Shown one piece after another: positions 36,219 through 45,273 of a stretch of DNA of 64,000 nt (position 1 is the first letter of the stretch; each line of letters starts with the position of its first letter). This DNA is from Bradyrhizobium sp. 170 (GTDB taxonomy: Bacteria; Pseudomonadota; Alphaproteobacteria; Rhizobiales; Xanthobacteraceae): contig NZ_CP064703.1 of the NCBI RefSeq assembly GCF_023101085.1, positions 1,240,001 to 1,304,000 of the forward strand, written 5' to 3'. The notes beneath the pieces were generated by a model, which had not been told where the DNA came from, did no database searches, and saw only the letters and a list, made by a program, of their open reading frames with translations. The position numbers and the translations under genes are program-made.

Positions 36219-37733
36219 ATGAGCCGCGCGCCAGGAATTCTTGCTATCGTATTTGCTCTGCTGTGCGGCGCTTTGCCGGCGCGTGCGGCACAGGATGCCG
36301 CGCTGGAGCGCGGCACAGCCATCACCGATCCCGCGACGCTGCGCGAACTCGATGGCGGAAAATTCCGCCTCGATCGCATGCTGCTGCCGGAGCGGTCGGC
36401 TGATATTCCGCTGGCCAACCGCGCGCTATTCGCCTTGCCGTCGATGATCCTGGTCCGGCAGGCGATCGATGGCGAGTTCGATCGCTATGTCGCACGGCAC
36501 GGAGCGAGCCTGCCGAAGGAGACGATCGGCGTCGGTGAGGACTTTGATTTCCAATTGTTCGACCGCGCGCTGCTTTATTCGGCAGAGACGCGGTTCGTGC
36601 TGGCCGGCATCGTCAACCGCATGGATCGCACTTACGCTGCGGAAGCAAGCTGCGGCGAGATCCGCCTGATCTACCGCCTGACGCGGATGAACAGGGCGGC
36701 CGGCGACGACGCTTCGCCGCCGCGGCTGCCGATGACGCTGAACCTCGTGCTGAAAGCGAGAGGCGAAGGCTCCGCGATCACCTGCTCCGACATCGCCAAT
36801 CGCTGGCTCGCCGCGCCGCTCGGTGGGACACCGGCGGCAAAGGGTGGCCCGCTCGACCTGATCGGTCATGAAAATATCGACCGCATCGAGACCAATCTGC
36901 AGATCGCGCACGCGCCAAAATCTTCGGTGCGCGATTTCCGCACCGACTATCTGTTGAAGGTGTTTCGCCACGATCGGGACGCGCGCGTATTTGCGGAAGC
37001 GCCGATGGAAAACCAGATCGACCGCGCGCGCCTTCTGGCGGACGATGGCCTCAAGCGCGAGTTCAGGGCATGGCTGCTCGACCCCGCCAATCTCGCGGCG
37101 TTCGATCGCGGCACCGTGCTGATCCCGGAAAAATTCCTCGCCAGCGGCGCGATTGCGCCAACGCCGGTCGGGTTCGATCCGTCGGACCTGGAGCCCGAAT
37201 TCGGACTGGTGCAAGGCGAGGGCGCGGTGTTCGGCGAGGCTGACGTCGTGGCTGCGCTAAAGAAGGCCACGGAAGGTGGCGTGAAGCTGCAGAATATCCG
37301 CTCGCCTGCCGGGTTCGAGCGTCGGCTCAACGACGTGACCTGTTCCGGCTGCCACCAGACGCGCGGCATCGGCGGCTTTCACTTTCCTGGCGTCGACTGG
37401 ATGGCGGACAAGCCGTCGAATTCGACCGTCGTGCCGGCGTCGCCGCATTTCTTCGGCGACCAGATTCGCCGCCGTGATATTCTCGCAAGCCTGCGCGATG
37501 GCAGGCCGCCCGACTACTCGCGCGGGTTCGCCAGCCGTCCGCAATTGCGCGGCAGCACCGAACTCGCCGGCACCAATTATTACGACGGCTGGGGCGCGCA
37601 TTGCTATGTGCAAGGCAAGCCAGCCGCAAGCAATGACGGAAGTTTCCGCGACTGGACCTGCGCCGAGGGCCTGAGCTGTCAGGCCGCGGGCAAGATCTCG
37701 CGCATCGGCATGTGCTTCGTCAAAAGCCGTTAG
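36219..37733 (+). CDS. Secreted protein of unknown function with one CxxCH motif
   Basis: 504 residues from ATG 36219 with a signal peptide cleaved near PARAAQ; alternative in-frame starts exist at about 36198. One c-type heme motif occurs late, CSGCHQTRGIGGFHFPG (about residues 385-400). The distribution of Cys near the C-terminus (WTCAEGLSCQ, RIGMCF) suggests disulphides. I recognise no domain upstream of the heme motif. Probably periplasmic; a redox role is inferred from CxxCH only. Confidence 0.7.
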   Translation: MSRAPGILAIVFALLCGALPARAAQDAALERGTAITDPATLRELDGGKFRLDRMLLPERSADIPLANRALFALPSMILVRQAIDGEFDRYVARHGASLPKETIGVGEDFDFQLFDRALLYSAETRFVLAGIVNRMDRTYAAEASCGEIRLIYRLTRMNRAAGDDASPPRLPMTLNLVLKARGEGSAITCSDIANRWLAAPLGGTPAAKGGPLDLIGHENIDRIETNLQIAHAPKSSVRDFRTDYLLKVFRHDRDARVFAEAPMENQIDRARLLADDGLKREFRAWLLDPANLAAFDRGTVLIPEKFLASGAIAPTPVGFDPSDLEPEFGLVQGEGAVFGEADVVAALKKATEGGVKLQNIRSPAGFERRLNDVTCSGCHQTRGIGGFHFPGVDWMADKPSNSTVVPASPHFFGDQIRRRDILASLRDGRPPDYSRGFASRPQLRGSTELAGTNYYDGWGAHCYVQGKPAASNDGSFRDWTCAEGLSCQAAGKISRIGMCFVKSR

Positions 37734-37760
37734 CGATACGAACGGTCACTTGGTGCAAGT

Positions 37761-38408
37761 TTACTTGGCGTAGTGCGTCAGGCGCTTGCCGGGCAGCAGA
37801 TCATAGGCCGATTTCCAGCCCGGAATTTGCGCCATGCGCCCGAGCCAGGCATTGATCGCGGGATGGCTCGTCGCCAGGTCATAGCCGGTCTCGTCGGCGG
37901 GGTAATGCAGATAGGCCATCATCGAAATGTCGGCCACCGTCGGCCGTTCGCCGATCGCGAATGCATTTTTCTGCATGTGCTGCTCGAGGATGGAGAGGAA
38001 ATCATCGAGGCGTCTGCGGAAATGCTTCAGCACATGCTCGTCCGGCGACGGTGTGAAGGTCCGAAAATAGCGGTAGGTTGCCATGTAGCCGGTGAGCTTG
38101 TGGTTGTCCCAGAACAGCCAGCGCAGCAGTTCGAACTGCTCCTGTTCAGTCTCGCCGCCGAACCGGCCGAATTGCTTTGCCAGCATGAGAAGGATCGGCG
38201 CGGTCTGTGTCAGGCGCTCGCCGTCCACCTCGAGCACCGGAATTTCCCCCATCGCGTTGACGTTGCGCCGCCATTCCGGCGTGCGCGTGACGCCGCCGCC
38301 GAAATCGGTCCAGACCGGCTCGAAGCTCTGCCCGCACAGCGTCAGCATCAGCGCGATCTTGTAGCTGTTTCCCGACTCCGGGAAGTAATGCAGGCGATAG
38401 CTGGGCAT
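37761..38408 (-). CDS. Glutathione S-transferase family protein
   Basis: 215 residues. N-terminal thioredoxin-like fold YRLHYFPESGNSYKIALMLT with Ser/Tyr candidates, NAMGEIPVLEVDGERLTQTAPI with the cis-Pro, and C-terminal RPTVADISMMAYLHYPADE. It lies 11 nt after the CoA-transferase gene on the same strand, so it is probably co-transcribed with it. Not closely similar to the GST at 32917-33531 by eye. Confidence 0.88.
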   Translation of the reverse strand: MPSYRLHYFPESGNSYKIALMLTLCGQSFEPVWTDFGGGVTRTPEWRRNVNAMGEIPVLEVDGERLTQTAPILLMLAKQFGRFGGETEQEQFELLRWLFWDNHKLTGYMATYRYFRTFTPSPDEHVLKHFRRRLDDFLSILEQHMQKNAFAIGERPTVADISMMAYLHYPADETGYDLATSHPAINAWLGRMAQIPGWKSAYDLLPGKRLTHYAK

Positions 38409-38419
38409 GGCTTACTGCC

Positions 38420-39625
38420 TCACGCCACCGCGCCGGACGCGCGCAGCTTGCCGATCGCGGCTTCGTCATAGCCCGCGTTGCGCAGGATCTCGTCGCTGTG
38501 CTCGCCGATGCCGGGCGGCTTGCGCGGCTGAACCTTCTTGCTGCCATCGACCCAGATCGGGCTGGAGATCGTCAGCGTGGTGTCGTTCTCGAACGGCACC
38601 AGCACCTCGTTCTCGATCATCTGCTTGTCGTTCGGAATATCGTCGAGGATGCCGACCACGCCGAACACCAGGCCGTTGCCGTCGAGGATCTTGCGCCACT
38701 CGGCAAGGTCCCTGGTCGCAAAGGTCTCGTCGAAGATCTTGATCAACTCCACCGATCGCGCATGGCGCTCTTTCTTGGTTTCGAATCTCGAATCGGTGAC
38801 GAGATCCTCGCGGCCGAGGCAGCGCGCCAGCGTCGGCCATTGCCGGTCCTCGTTGAGCAGCGACAGGATCAGCCAGCGTCCGTCTTTGCACTGGTAGTGA
38901 TTGGTGACCGCGTTGAGCGCGCGTTCGCGCGGGCGGCGTTCGCCGAACTTCGCGCCAACCAGTTTGGCCTGCGCCAGCACCGAGGCGGCCCAGACGCCAT
39001 TGGCCATCAGGTTGGAGCTGACATGCGAGCCCTTGCCGGTGCGCTCGCGCTTGTAGAGCGCGGTGACGATCGCGCCGTAAAACGCCATCGCGCAGGGGTG
39101 GTCGCCCATGCCCGCGATCGATCGCGCCGGCGTCGTGTGTTCATCCGCCCGCACCAGGTCCATCAGGCCCGAGCGCGCCCAGTAGGCGTTGGAGTCGAAG
39201 CCGGGCTTGTTGGCTTCCTCGCCCTTTTCGCCGTAACCGGTGAAGGAGGCGTAGATCAGGCGTTCGTTGAGGGGCGCCAGATGGTTGTGGGTGATGCCGA
39301 GCCGCTCGCGCACCTGCGGCGGATAATTGGTGATGAAGACGTCGGCCTGTGCGGCCAGCCGGTGCAGCACCGCCTGACCCTCGGCCTTCGAGAGATCGAG
39401 TGCGAGGCTTTTCTTGTTGCGGGCTTCCAGCATCCACGCGAAATTATGCTTGCTATGCGGGTAGCCCGGCAAATTCGGCAGGTTGCGATAGGGATCGCCG
39501 GCGCCGGGCGGCTCGATCTTGATGACGTCGGCGCCGAAATCCGACAGCACGGTGGCGGCCGCAGGCGCTGCGATGAAACTCGCGCAGTCCAGAACCTTGA
39601 GGCCTTCGAAAATACCCTTTTCCAT
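38420..39625 (-). CDS. CaiB/BaiF family CoA-transferase (class III)
   Basis: 401 residues, full length. Family features: LKVLDCASFIAAPAAATVLS, GADVIKIEPPGAGDPYRN, KSLALDLSKAEGQAVLHRL, and the catalytic Asp in SIAGMGDHPCAMAFYGAI. These enzymes move CoA between carboxylic acids through an aspartyl-CoA intermediate. Substrate unknown. First gene of a two-gene unit with a GST. Confidence 0.9.
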   Translation of the reverse strand: MEKGIFEGLKVLDCASFIAAPAAATVLSDFGADVIKIEPPGAGDPYRNLPNLPGYPHSKHNFAWMLEARNKKSLALDLSKAEGQAVLHRLAAQADVFITNYPPQVRERLGITHNHLAPLNERLIYASFTGYGEKGEEANKPGFDSNAYWARSGLMDLVRADEHTTPARSIAGMGDHPCAMAFYGAIVTALYKRERTGKGSHVSSNLMANGVWAASVLAQAKLVGAKFGERRPRERALNAVTNHYQCKDGRWLILSLLNEDRQWPTLARCLGREDLVTDSRFETKKERHARSVELIKIFDETFATRDLAEWRKILDGNGLVFGVVGILDDIPNDKQMIENEVLVPFENDTTLTISSPIWVDGSKKVQPRKPPGIGEHSDEILRNAGYDEAAIGKLRASGAVA

Positions 39626-39722
39626 CGTGGCGCCGCTCCGTGACGTTTGTCGTTCCTGCTGAATTATCGCTATGAGCGATCAGGTTCAAACGTCATTTGG
39701 CCCATCTTGGAAAGTGATGCAA

Positions 39723-42700
39723 CTACTCCCCGCCGGACATCAGCGCTGCATTTCCGCCGGCTGCGGCAGTATTGATGGTCACCGTCTGCTCGGTCGCGAA
39801 ACGAACCAGATAATGCGGCCCGCCGGCCTTGGGCCCGGTGCCGGATAACCCATGGCCGCCGAACGGCTGCACGCCGACGACCGCGCCGATCATGTTGCGG
39901 TTGACATAGATGTTGCCGACCTGGAGGCGCTCGATCGCGTCCTCCACCGTATCGTCGATCCGGGAATGGATACCGAGGGTGAGCCCGTAGCCCGAGCGCT
40001 CGACCGATTGCAGCACCTGGTCGAAGCGGTCGGCGCGATAGCGCACCACATGCAGCACCGGGCCGAATACTTCTTCCGTGAGCCGGCCGGCATCGGACAA
40101 TTCGAAGATATGCGGCGCGACATAATTGCCTTGTGGTGCGCTACCCGCAAAGTGCACCCGGGCCTCTTTCTTCATGCGTTCGATATGCGTGTCCAGCCGC
40201 TGCTTGGCCTCAGTGTCGATCACCGGGCCGATATGCGTGGCGGGATCGGAGGGATCGCCGATGACGAGTTCGCGCGCCGCGCCCGCAATCATCTCGATCA
40301 TGCGGTCGGCGACGTCGTCCTGCAGGAACAACAATCGCAGCGCCGAGCAGCGCTGGCCGGCGGAGCGGAACGCCGACGTCACGACGTCGTCGGCGACCTG
40401 TTCGGGCAGCGCGGTAGCATCGACGATCATCGCATTGATGCCGCCGGTCTCGGCGATCAGCGGCACGATCGGTCCATCCTTGGCGGCGAGCGCGCGGTTG
40501 ATCGTTCGCGCGACTTCGGTCGAGCCGGTGAAAACAACGCCGGCGATATCTGGATGCGCCACCAGCGCGCCACCGATCCGGCCGTCGCCCGCCACCAGAT
40601 GCAGCGCGGACGCCGGCACGCCGGCTTCATGCAGCAGGCGGATCGCTTCAGCCGCAATCAGCGGCGTCTGTTCGGCCGGCTTCGCAACGACCGCGTTGCC
40701 CGCCATCAAGGCCGCCGCGACCTGACCCAGAAAGATCGCCAGCGGAAAATTCCACGGCGAGATTGCGACGAAGACGCCACGGCCGCGCAGGCAGAGCATG
40801 TTGCTCTCGCCCGTCGGTCCCGGCATTGCCGTGCCTTCGCCGAACAACTCGCGTCCCTGCGCGGCATAGTAGCGGCAGAAATCCACGGCTTCGCGGACTT
40901 CCGAGATCGCGTCGTCCAATGTCTTGCCGCCCTCGCGTTGCAGCAGCGCGAGGGAATGCGCCGCGCGCTGTTCCAGCAGATCGGCGGCTTTCTCCAGCGT
41001 CGCGGCGCGCGTCTCGGCCGGCATTCTGGACCAGTGCTTGAAGCCGTCGCGCGCTGCCAGTATTGCCGCATTGGCCTCGCTCTCGGGTGCGTCGATGATG
41101 CTCCCCGGTGCGGGCAATGGTACGGCGGCGATGTCTGAGGCGAGTTGCTCCAGCGCCGCGCGCTCGCCGAATTCAACTCCGCGGGAATTTTTTCGTTTGG
41201 GTCCGTAGAGGTCGCGAGGCAGCGGGATGTTGGGATGCGCGGCGTTGTTGGCACTGCCGATGATATCGGCCGGACGCCGCAGCAATTGCGATACCGGCAC
41301 CGCCTCGTCGGCGGCGAGCGCGACAAAGGATGAATTGGCGCCGTTCTCCAGCAATCGCCGCACCAGATAGGCCAGCAGATCGCGGTGGCTGCCGACCGGC
41401 GCGTAGGTGCGATAGGCGATGTCGGGGCGGTCTTCACCGAGCTTCGCATAGAGCGCCTCGCCCATGCCGTGCAGCCGCTGGAATTCGAAACCGCTTTGGT
41501 CCGTTGCCAGTTCGAGGATGGTCGCGACCGTCAGCGCATTATGGGTGGCGAACTGCGGAAAGATCCGCGGCCGCAACGCCAGCAATTGCCGCGCGCAGGC
41601 GAGGTAGTTCAGATCCGTCATCGCCTTGCGGGTGAATACCGGATAGCCGTCGAGCCCGCGTTCCTGCGCGCGCTTGATCTCGGTATCCCAATAGGCGCCC
41701 TTCACCAGCCGTACCATCATTTTGCGGTCGAGGCTGCGTGCGAGATGGTCGACGTAATCGATCACGTCGGCGGCGCGCTTCTGGTACGCCTGGATCGCCA
41801 GGCCAAAGCCGTCCCAGCCTGCAAACGATGAATCGCCGAGCGCCGCCGCTATCACGTCGAGCGACAATTCCAGCCGGTCCGCTTCCTCGGCATCGACGGT
41901 GAAATTGAGGTCATGGGATTTGGCTTGCCGGGCGAGATCAATCAGGCGCGGGACCAGTTCGCTCATCACCCGCGCGCGGCTCACGGCCTCGAAGCGCGGA
42001 TGCAGTGCCGAGAGCTTGACGGAGATACCGGGCCGGTCGGGCAGGGGGCGCTCACCAGCTGTGCGTCCGATCGCCTCGATCGCGCTGGCATAGGAGTTGG
42101 AATAGCGCGCGGCGTCATCGGCCGTGCGCGCGGCTTCGCCGAGCATGTCGAAGGAGTAGCGTTGATGGCGCGAGGAATGCGGCTGCGCCCGCGACAGCGC
42201 GGCTTCGATGGTCTCGCCGAGCACGAAATGGTTGCCCATCAGCCGCATCGCCTGCCGCGTCGCGGCCCGCACGGCGGGTGCGCCCAGCCGCTTGGTTAGC
42301 CGTCCGATGGTCCCTTGTGGCGTTTCGCCGGGCTGGATCACGCGGGCCGACATTCCGAGCGCCCAGGCCGACGCATTGACCAGGAACGCGCTCGACCTGG
42401 TTTCGTGATGGATGAAGTCGCCCTGGGCGAGCTTGTCCTCGATGAACTGGTCGGCGGTGCGGGCGTCCGGCACGCGCAGCAGCGCTTCCGCCAGCACCAT
42501 CAGCGCCAGCCCTTCCTTGGTCGACAGCGCGAACTCGCGCAGCATGTCCTCGACGCCGCCGAGCGGATCGTCATTGGCCCTGATCGCCTCGATCAGCCGC
42601 GTCGCCGTGCGATCGATGCGCTCTTCCGGCGCCGCATCCAGCCGCGCGGCCCGGAGCAGGCGGATAGCCATTGCATGTTCATCGGGCGCGTAAGGCGCGC

Positions 42701-42734
42701 TGAAGCGCGGAGGGGATGGCGGATCGGCCGGCAT
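39723..42734 (-). CDS. putA: Bifunctional proline dehydrogenase / L-glutamate gamma-semialdehyde dehydrogenase
   Basis: 1003 residues, the short PutA form without the N-terminal ribbon-helix-helix repressor domain. PRODH barrel at about 150-480 (SVKLSALHPRFEA, MMVRLVKGAYWDTEIKRAQE, FATHNALTV), then the ALDH part with the catalytic Cys in SAGQRCSALRLLFLQ and the NAD-binding FTGSTEVARTINRAL. Converts proline to glutamate with channelling of pyrroline-5-carboxylate. Because it cannot repress itself, control is expected from the divergent Lrp-type gene. Confidence 0.96.
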   Translation of the reverse strand: MPADPPSPPRFSAPYAPDEHAMAIRLLRAARLDAAPEERIDRTATRLIEAIRANDDPLGGVEDMLREFALSTKEGLALMVLAEALLRVPDARTADQFIEDKLAQGDFIHHETRSSAFLVNASAWALGMSARVIQPGETPQGTIGRLTKRLGAPAVRAATRQAMRLMGNHFVLGETIEAALSRAQPHSSRHQRYSFDMLGEAARTADDAARYSNSYASAIEAIGRTAGERPLPDRPGISVKLSALHPRFEAVSRARVMSELVPRLIDLARQAKSHDLNFTVDAEEADRLELSLDVIAAALGDSSFAGWDGFGLAIQAYQKRAADVIDYVDHLARSLDRKMMVRLVKGAYWDTEIKRAQERGLDGYPVFTRKAMTDLNYLACARQLLALRPRIFPQFATHNALTVATILELATDQSGFEFQRLHGMGEALYAKLGEDRPDIAYRTYAPVGSHRDLLAYLVRRLLENGANSSFVALAADEAVPVSQLLRRPADIIGSANNAAHPNIPLPRDLYGPKRKNSRGVEFGERAALEQLASDIAAVPLPAPGSIIDAPESEANAAILAARDGFKHWSRMPAETRAATLEKAADLLEQRAAHSLALLQREGGKTLDDAISEVREAVDFCRYYAAQGRELFGEGTAMPGPTGESNMLCLRGRGVFVAISPWNFPLAIFLGQVAAALMAGNAVVAKPAEQTPLIAAEAIRLLHEAGVPASALHLVAGDGRIGGALVAHPDIAGVVFTGSTEVARTINRALAAKDGPIVPLIAETGGINAMIVDATALPEQVADDVVTSAFRSAGQRCSALRLLFLQDDVADRMIEMIAGAARELVIGDPSDPATHIGPVIDTEAKQRLDTHIERMKKEARVHFAGSAPQGNYVAPHIFELSDAGRLTEEVFGPVLHVVRYRADRFDQVLQSVERSGYGLTLGIHSRIDDTVEDAIERLQVGNIYVNRNMIGAVVGVQPFGGHGLSGTGPKAGGPHYLVRFATEQTVTINTAAAGGNAALMSGGE

Positions 42735-42847
42735 GCGATTCTCTTGGTTCGTGGCTACCAGCTTACTGCCGGTCGAACCGCAGTTCGATAGACAAATATG
42801 GAGTTTTGACTTAGAAAATCAGGTGTAATTGAACAGTAGCCAGATAA
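42735..42847. promoter_or_regulatory. putA-putR divergent control region
   Basis: 113 bp between divergent starts. An AT-rich stretch (GGAGTTTTGACTTAGAAAATC around 42800-42820) stands out against the GC-rich surroundings and would suit Lrp/AsnC binding and promoters. No exact dyad was found. Confidence 0.5.
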
Positions 42848-43312
42848 ATGATGGAAATTGACAAAATAGACCGCAAAATCCTCTCAATTTTGCAAGCAGA
42901 TGGCCGTATCGCCAATGTCGAGCTGGCCGAGCGGATCGGGCTGTCACCGACGTCGATCGGCGAGCGGCTGAAACGGCTGCAGCGCGACGGCTTTGTCGAA
43001 GGCTACGGCGCCCGGCTCAATCCGCACCGGCTCGGCCTGGGCTTGCTCGTGTTCGTCGAGGTGATGCTCGACAAGACCACGCCCGACGTCTTCGAGCGGT
43101 TCGCCAAGGCCGTGCAGGCCGCGCCCGAGGTGCTGGAGTGCCACATGGTGGCGGGCGGCTTTGATTATCTGGTCAAAGCCCGGGTCGCCGACATGACGGC
43201 CTACCGGCGGTTCCTCGGCGAAACCCTGCTGGCGCTGCCGGGCGTGCGCGAGACGCGGACTTACGCCGTGATGGAGGAGGTCAAGCGCGACGCGCCGCTG
43301 CCGGTCGGCTAG
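42848..43312 (+). CDS. putR: Lrp/AsnC family regulator, probable proline-responsive PutR
   Basis: 154 residues. HTH at about 8-55 (DRKILSILQADGRIANVELA, SPTSIGERLKRLQRDGF) and a C-terminal ligand-binding domain (GLLVFVEVML, HMVAGGFDYLVKARVADM, GVRETRTYAVMEEV). Divergently placed next to putA as in other rhizobia, where the equivalent activates putA in response to proline. Start may be ATG 42848 or 42851. Confidence 0.9.
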   Translation: MMEIDKIDRKILSILQADGRIANVELAERIGLSPTSIGERLKRLQRDGFVEGYGARLNPHRLGLGLLVFVEVMLDKTTPDVFERFAKAVQAAPEVLECHMVAGGFDYLVKARVADMTAYRRFLGETLLALPGVRETRTYAVMEEVKRDAPLPVG

Positions 43313-43466
43313 TCCCGCGCGATGCGGGGCCGGAGCCAACTGGCGCACGGAAAACACAGCAGACGGAATTTCCGCGGCGTGATCCACATATTTGCGGGCT
43401 TGCTTGTTGGCAGCGTGAAGGAGCCGCGCTAATCGTCAGGCTCGTCGCATGGGAACAGCAGGGATC

Positions 43467-44123
43467 ATGAGAGACGCAGGACAGCCGATACGGGGAAGGC
43501 AGATGCGCGCGGGAGTCGCCGTGTTCGGCGCTTGCCTCGCGACGCTGCTTGGCGTCTCCGCGGCGAAGGCCGTCGAGATGAGCGCTGAGGTCGCCAACCT
43601 CTACAGCTCGGTTTCGATCTATCCGCCGTCGGCCAACTCCATGACGGTCTGCTACGGCTTCGTCTGCCGGCGCCGCGAGATCCTCGATTTCACGGCCGGC
43701 GACCGCAGCGCGCTGACCCAGATCATGGCGGCGGGGCGCGCCTCGGCCGCGGCTGAACGCGCCGCGGTGCAGAAGGCGGTGATGTGGTTCGATCGCCGCA
43801 TGGGGCCGATCCTCGGCACCAGCAAGCGCGTGGCGAAGGCGGATTTCCGCTACTTCGACGACAAGCACAATTACGATTGCTGGGACACGACGCGGAACAC
43901 GACCAGCCTGTTGCTGGTGCTACGGGAGTGGGGCCTGCTGAAGCATCACGCGATCGGCGATCCGAAATATCGCGGCAATACGCTGGTGCTGCAGACGCCG
44001 CACAACACCGCGGTGCTGGTCGATCGCGCCACCAAGGTCGAGTGGGTCGTCGATCTCTGGCCGCGCGGCTATCTGCAGCCACCCGACGTGATGACGGTCC
44101 AGAAATGGGTTACGGAAGATTGA
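43467..44123 (+). CDS. Secreted protein of unknown function
   Basis: About 218 residues from ATG 43467 (ATG 43503 is an alternative). A signal peptide ends near SAAKA. The mature part has YDCWDTTRNTTSLLLVL followed by TPHNTAVLVD and VEWVVDLWPRGYL, so a Cys, then His, then Asp in the order used by transglutaminase-like cysteine enzymes; that reading is tentative. Conserved only within rhizobia as far as I can tell. Confidence 0.65.
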   Translation: MRDAGQPIRGRQMRAGVAVFGACLATLLGVSAAKAVEMSAEVANLYSSVSIYPPSANSMTVCYGFVCRRREILDFTAGDRSALTQIMAAGRASAAAERAAVQKAVMWFDRRMGPILGTSKRVAKADFRYFDDKHNYDCWDTTRNTTSLLLVLREWGLLKHHAIGDPKYRGNTLVLQTPHNTAVLVDRATKVEWVVDLWPRGYLQPPDVMTVQKWVTED

Positions 44124-44270
44124 GCGGCCGGTTCTTGCGCACGATTTAGCCATCGCACGTGCAGAAGCGGTGCCCGCTCCGCCGAACGCTCACAGTTTTT
44201 GAGAAGTTTTTTTAGCCCAACTCCCGGAGTTTTAGTCCGAGAGCGCGCCGTTGCCGATCGCGCGTTCGCG

Positions 44271-44471
44271 CTAAACCTTGAGGTTCTCGGCCGAAGTCTT
44301 GCCCCGGTTGGCGATCTCTTCGTATTCGACGGTCTGCCCTTCATTGAGTGTCGAAAGACCAGCTTTCTCAACTGCCGAAATATGAACGAACACGTCCTTG
44401 CCGCCGCTCGAGGGTTGGATGAACCCGTAACCCTTGGTTGGATTGAACCACTTCACCGTACCTTTAGCCAT
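44271..44471 (-). CDS. cspA: Cold-shock domain protein (CspA family)
   Basis: 66 residues, the standard single CSD. RNP1 and RNP2 are visible: [17 protein letters not shown] and [14 protein letters not shown]. Binds single-stranded nucleic acid. The upstream stretch to about 44650 would hold a long 5' leader, common in csp genes, but I see no specific structure. Confidence 0.95.
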   Translation of the reverse strand: MAKGTVKWFNPTKGYGFIQPSSGGKDVFVHISAVEKAGLSTLNEGQTVEYEEIANRGKTSAENLKV

Positions 44472-44824
44472 TCACGTCGTCTCCGCGGAATCAAAAAAAG
44501 TAAACGAGCCGTCGGTCCCCGCACTAACCGGCATGCCCGAGCCATCAGGATACGCGGGTTGGGGCAGGCTGGGTAGCGCAAACGGAATGCCCGTTTCGGC
44601 AAAAAAGCGCCCATTCCATGCCGATTTCCGCCATTTTCCCGGTTTCGCGCTCATTTGACGCGGCCGGCGGCGGTGATTCGAAAATTGGGCAATTGGTTCG
44701 ACTGCCGCCGGTTGACGTCATTCCACCGCTTGCGGGCGGCGGGCCTTTGGCCTGGCATATCGCATACGGAAAACCCCGGCCGCGTGAGCGACCGGGGCTT
44801 CGGAACGGAACGTCTGCGGCCGGA

Positions 44825-45070
44825 TCAGTAGCAGACGTTCACCGTCCGCCAGCGGAAGCCATACGGCGTCAGCACGCGGCGGGTCACATAGCAGCCGTCA
44901 TAGCCGCCACCGACGAAGCCGATCCTGAAGCCATGGCCATGACCATGACCCCAGTGGTGGTGGTGATGGTGATGCGGCCAGAACCCGCCCGCCGAAGCGG
45001 AGGTGGGCGCCAGCGCCATCACGCCGAGCGAAGCGGCGGCAACTAGAGCGAGAGTCACTTTGCGAAGCAT
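44825..45070 (-). CDS. Small secreted His-rich protein
   Basis: 81 residues from ATG 45070, AAGGAG upstream. Signal peptide to TSASAG, then a run of seven His in GFWPHHHHHHHWGHGHGHG, then a conserved-looking end GGGYDGCYVTRRVLTPYGFR and RTVNVCY with two cysteines. Metal binding by the His run is plausible. The end resembles the protein at 51599-51841. Confidence 0.75.
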   Translation of the reverse strand: MLRKVTLALVAAASLGVMALAPTSASAGGFWPHHHHHHHWGHGHGHGFRIGFVGGGYDGCYVTRRVLTPYGFRWRTVNVCY

Positions 45071-45273
45071 GGTCGTTCTCCTTGAAGTGTGCGCGTTCGA
45101 CGTTTTTGTCTTGGCGCGGGTTTTAAGTTTCAGTCTTACCCATCGCCAATCTGTCGCGTCCCTCACCGCGCGGGTTCGAGGAAACGGCGCTTCGTTCGCG
45201 GACAATTTTCTGAACGATTATTCAGGTGTGAAAAACATCACATACGTTTCGAACCGCTATCGCTGCAGCGGTT

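Noticed and set aside
44219..44231. Terminator for cspA (ACTCCCGGAGT hairpin)
   Set aside because: Stem is short, loop too small and the T-run is not positioned for either flanking gene.
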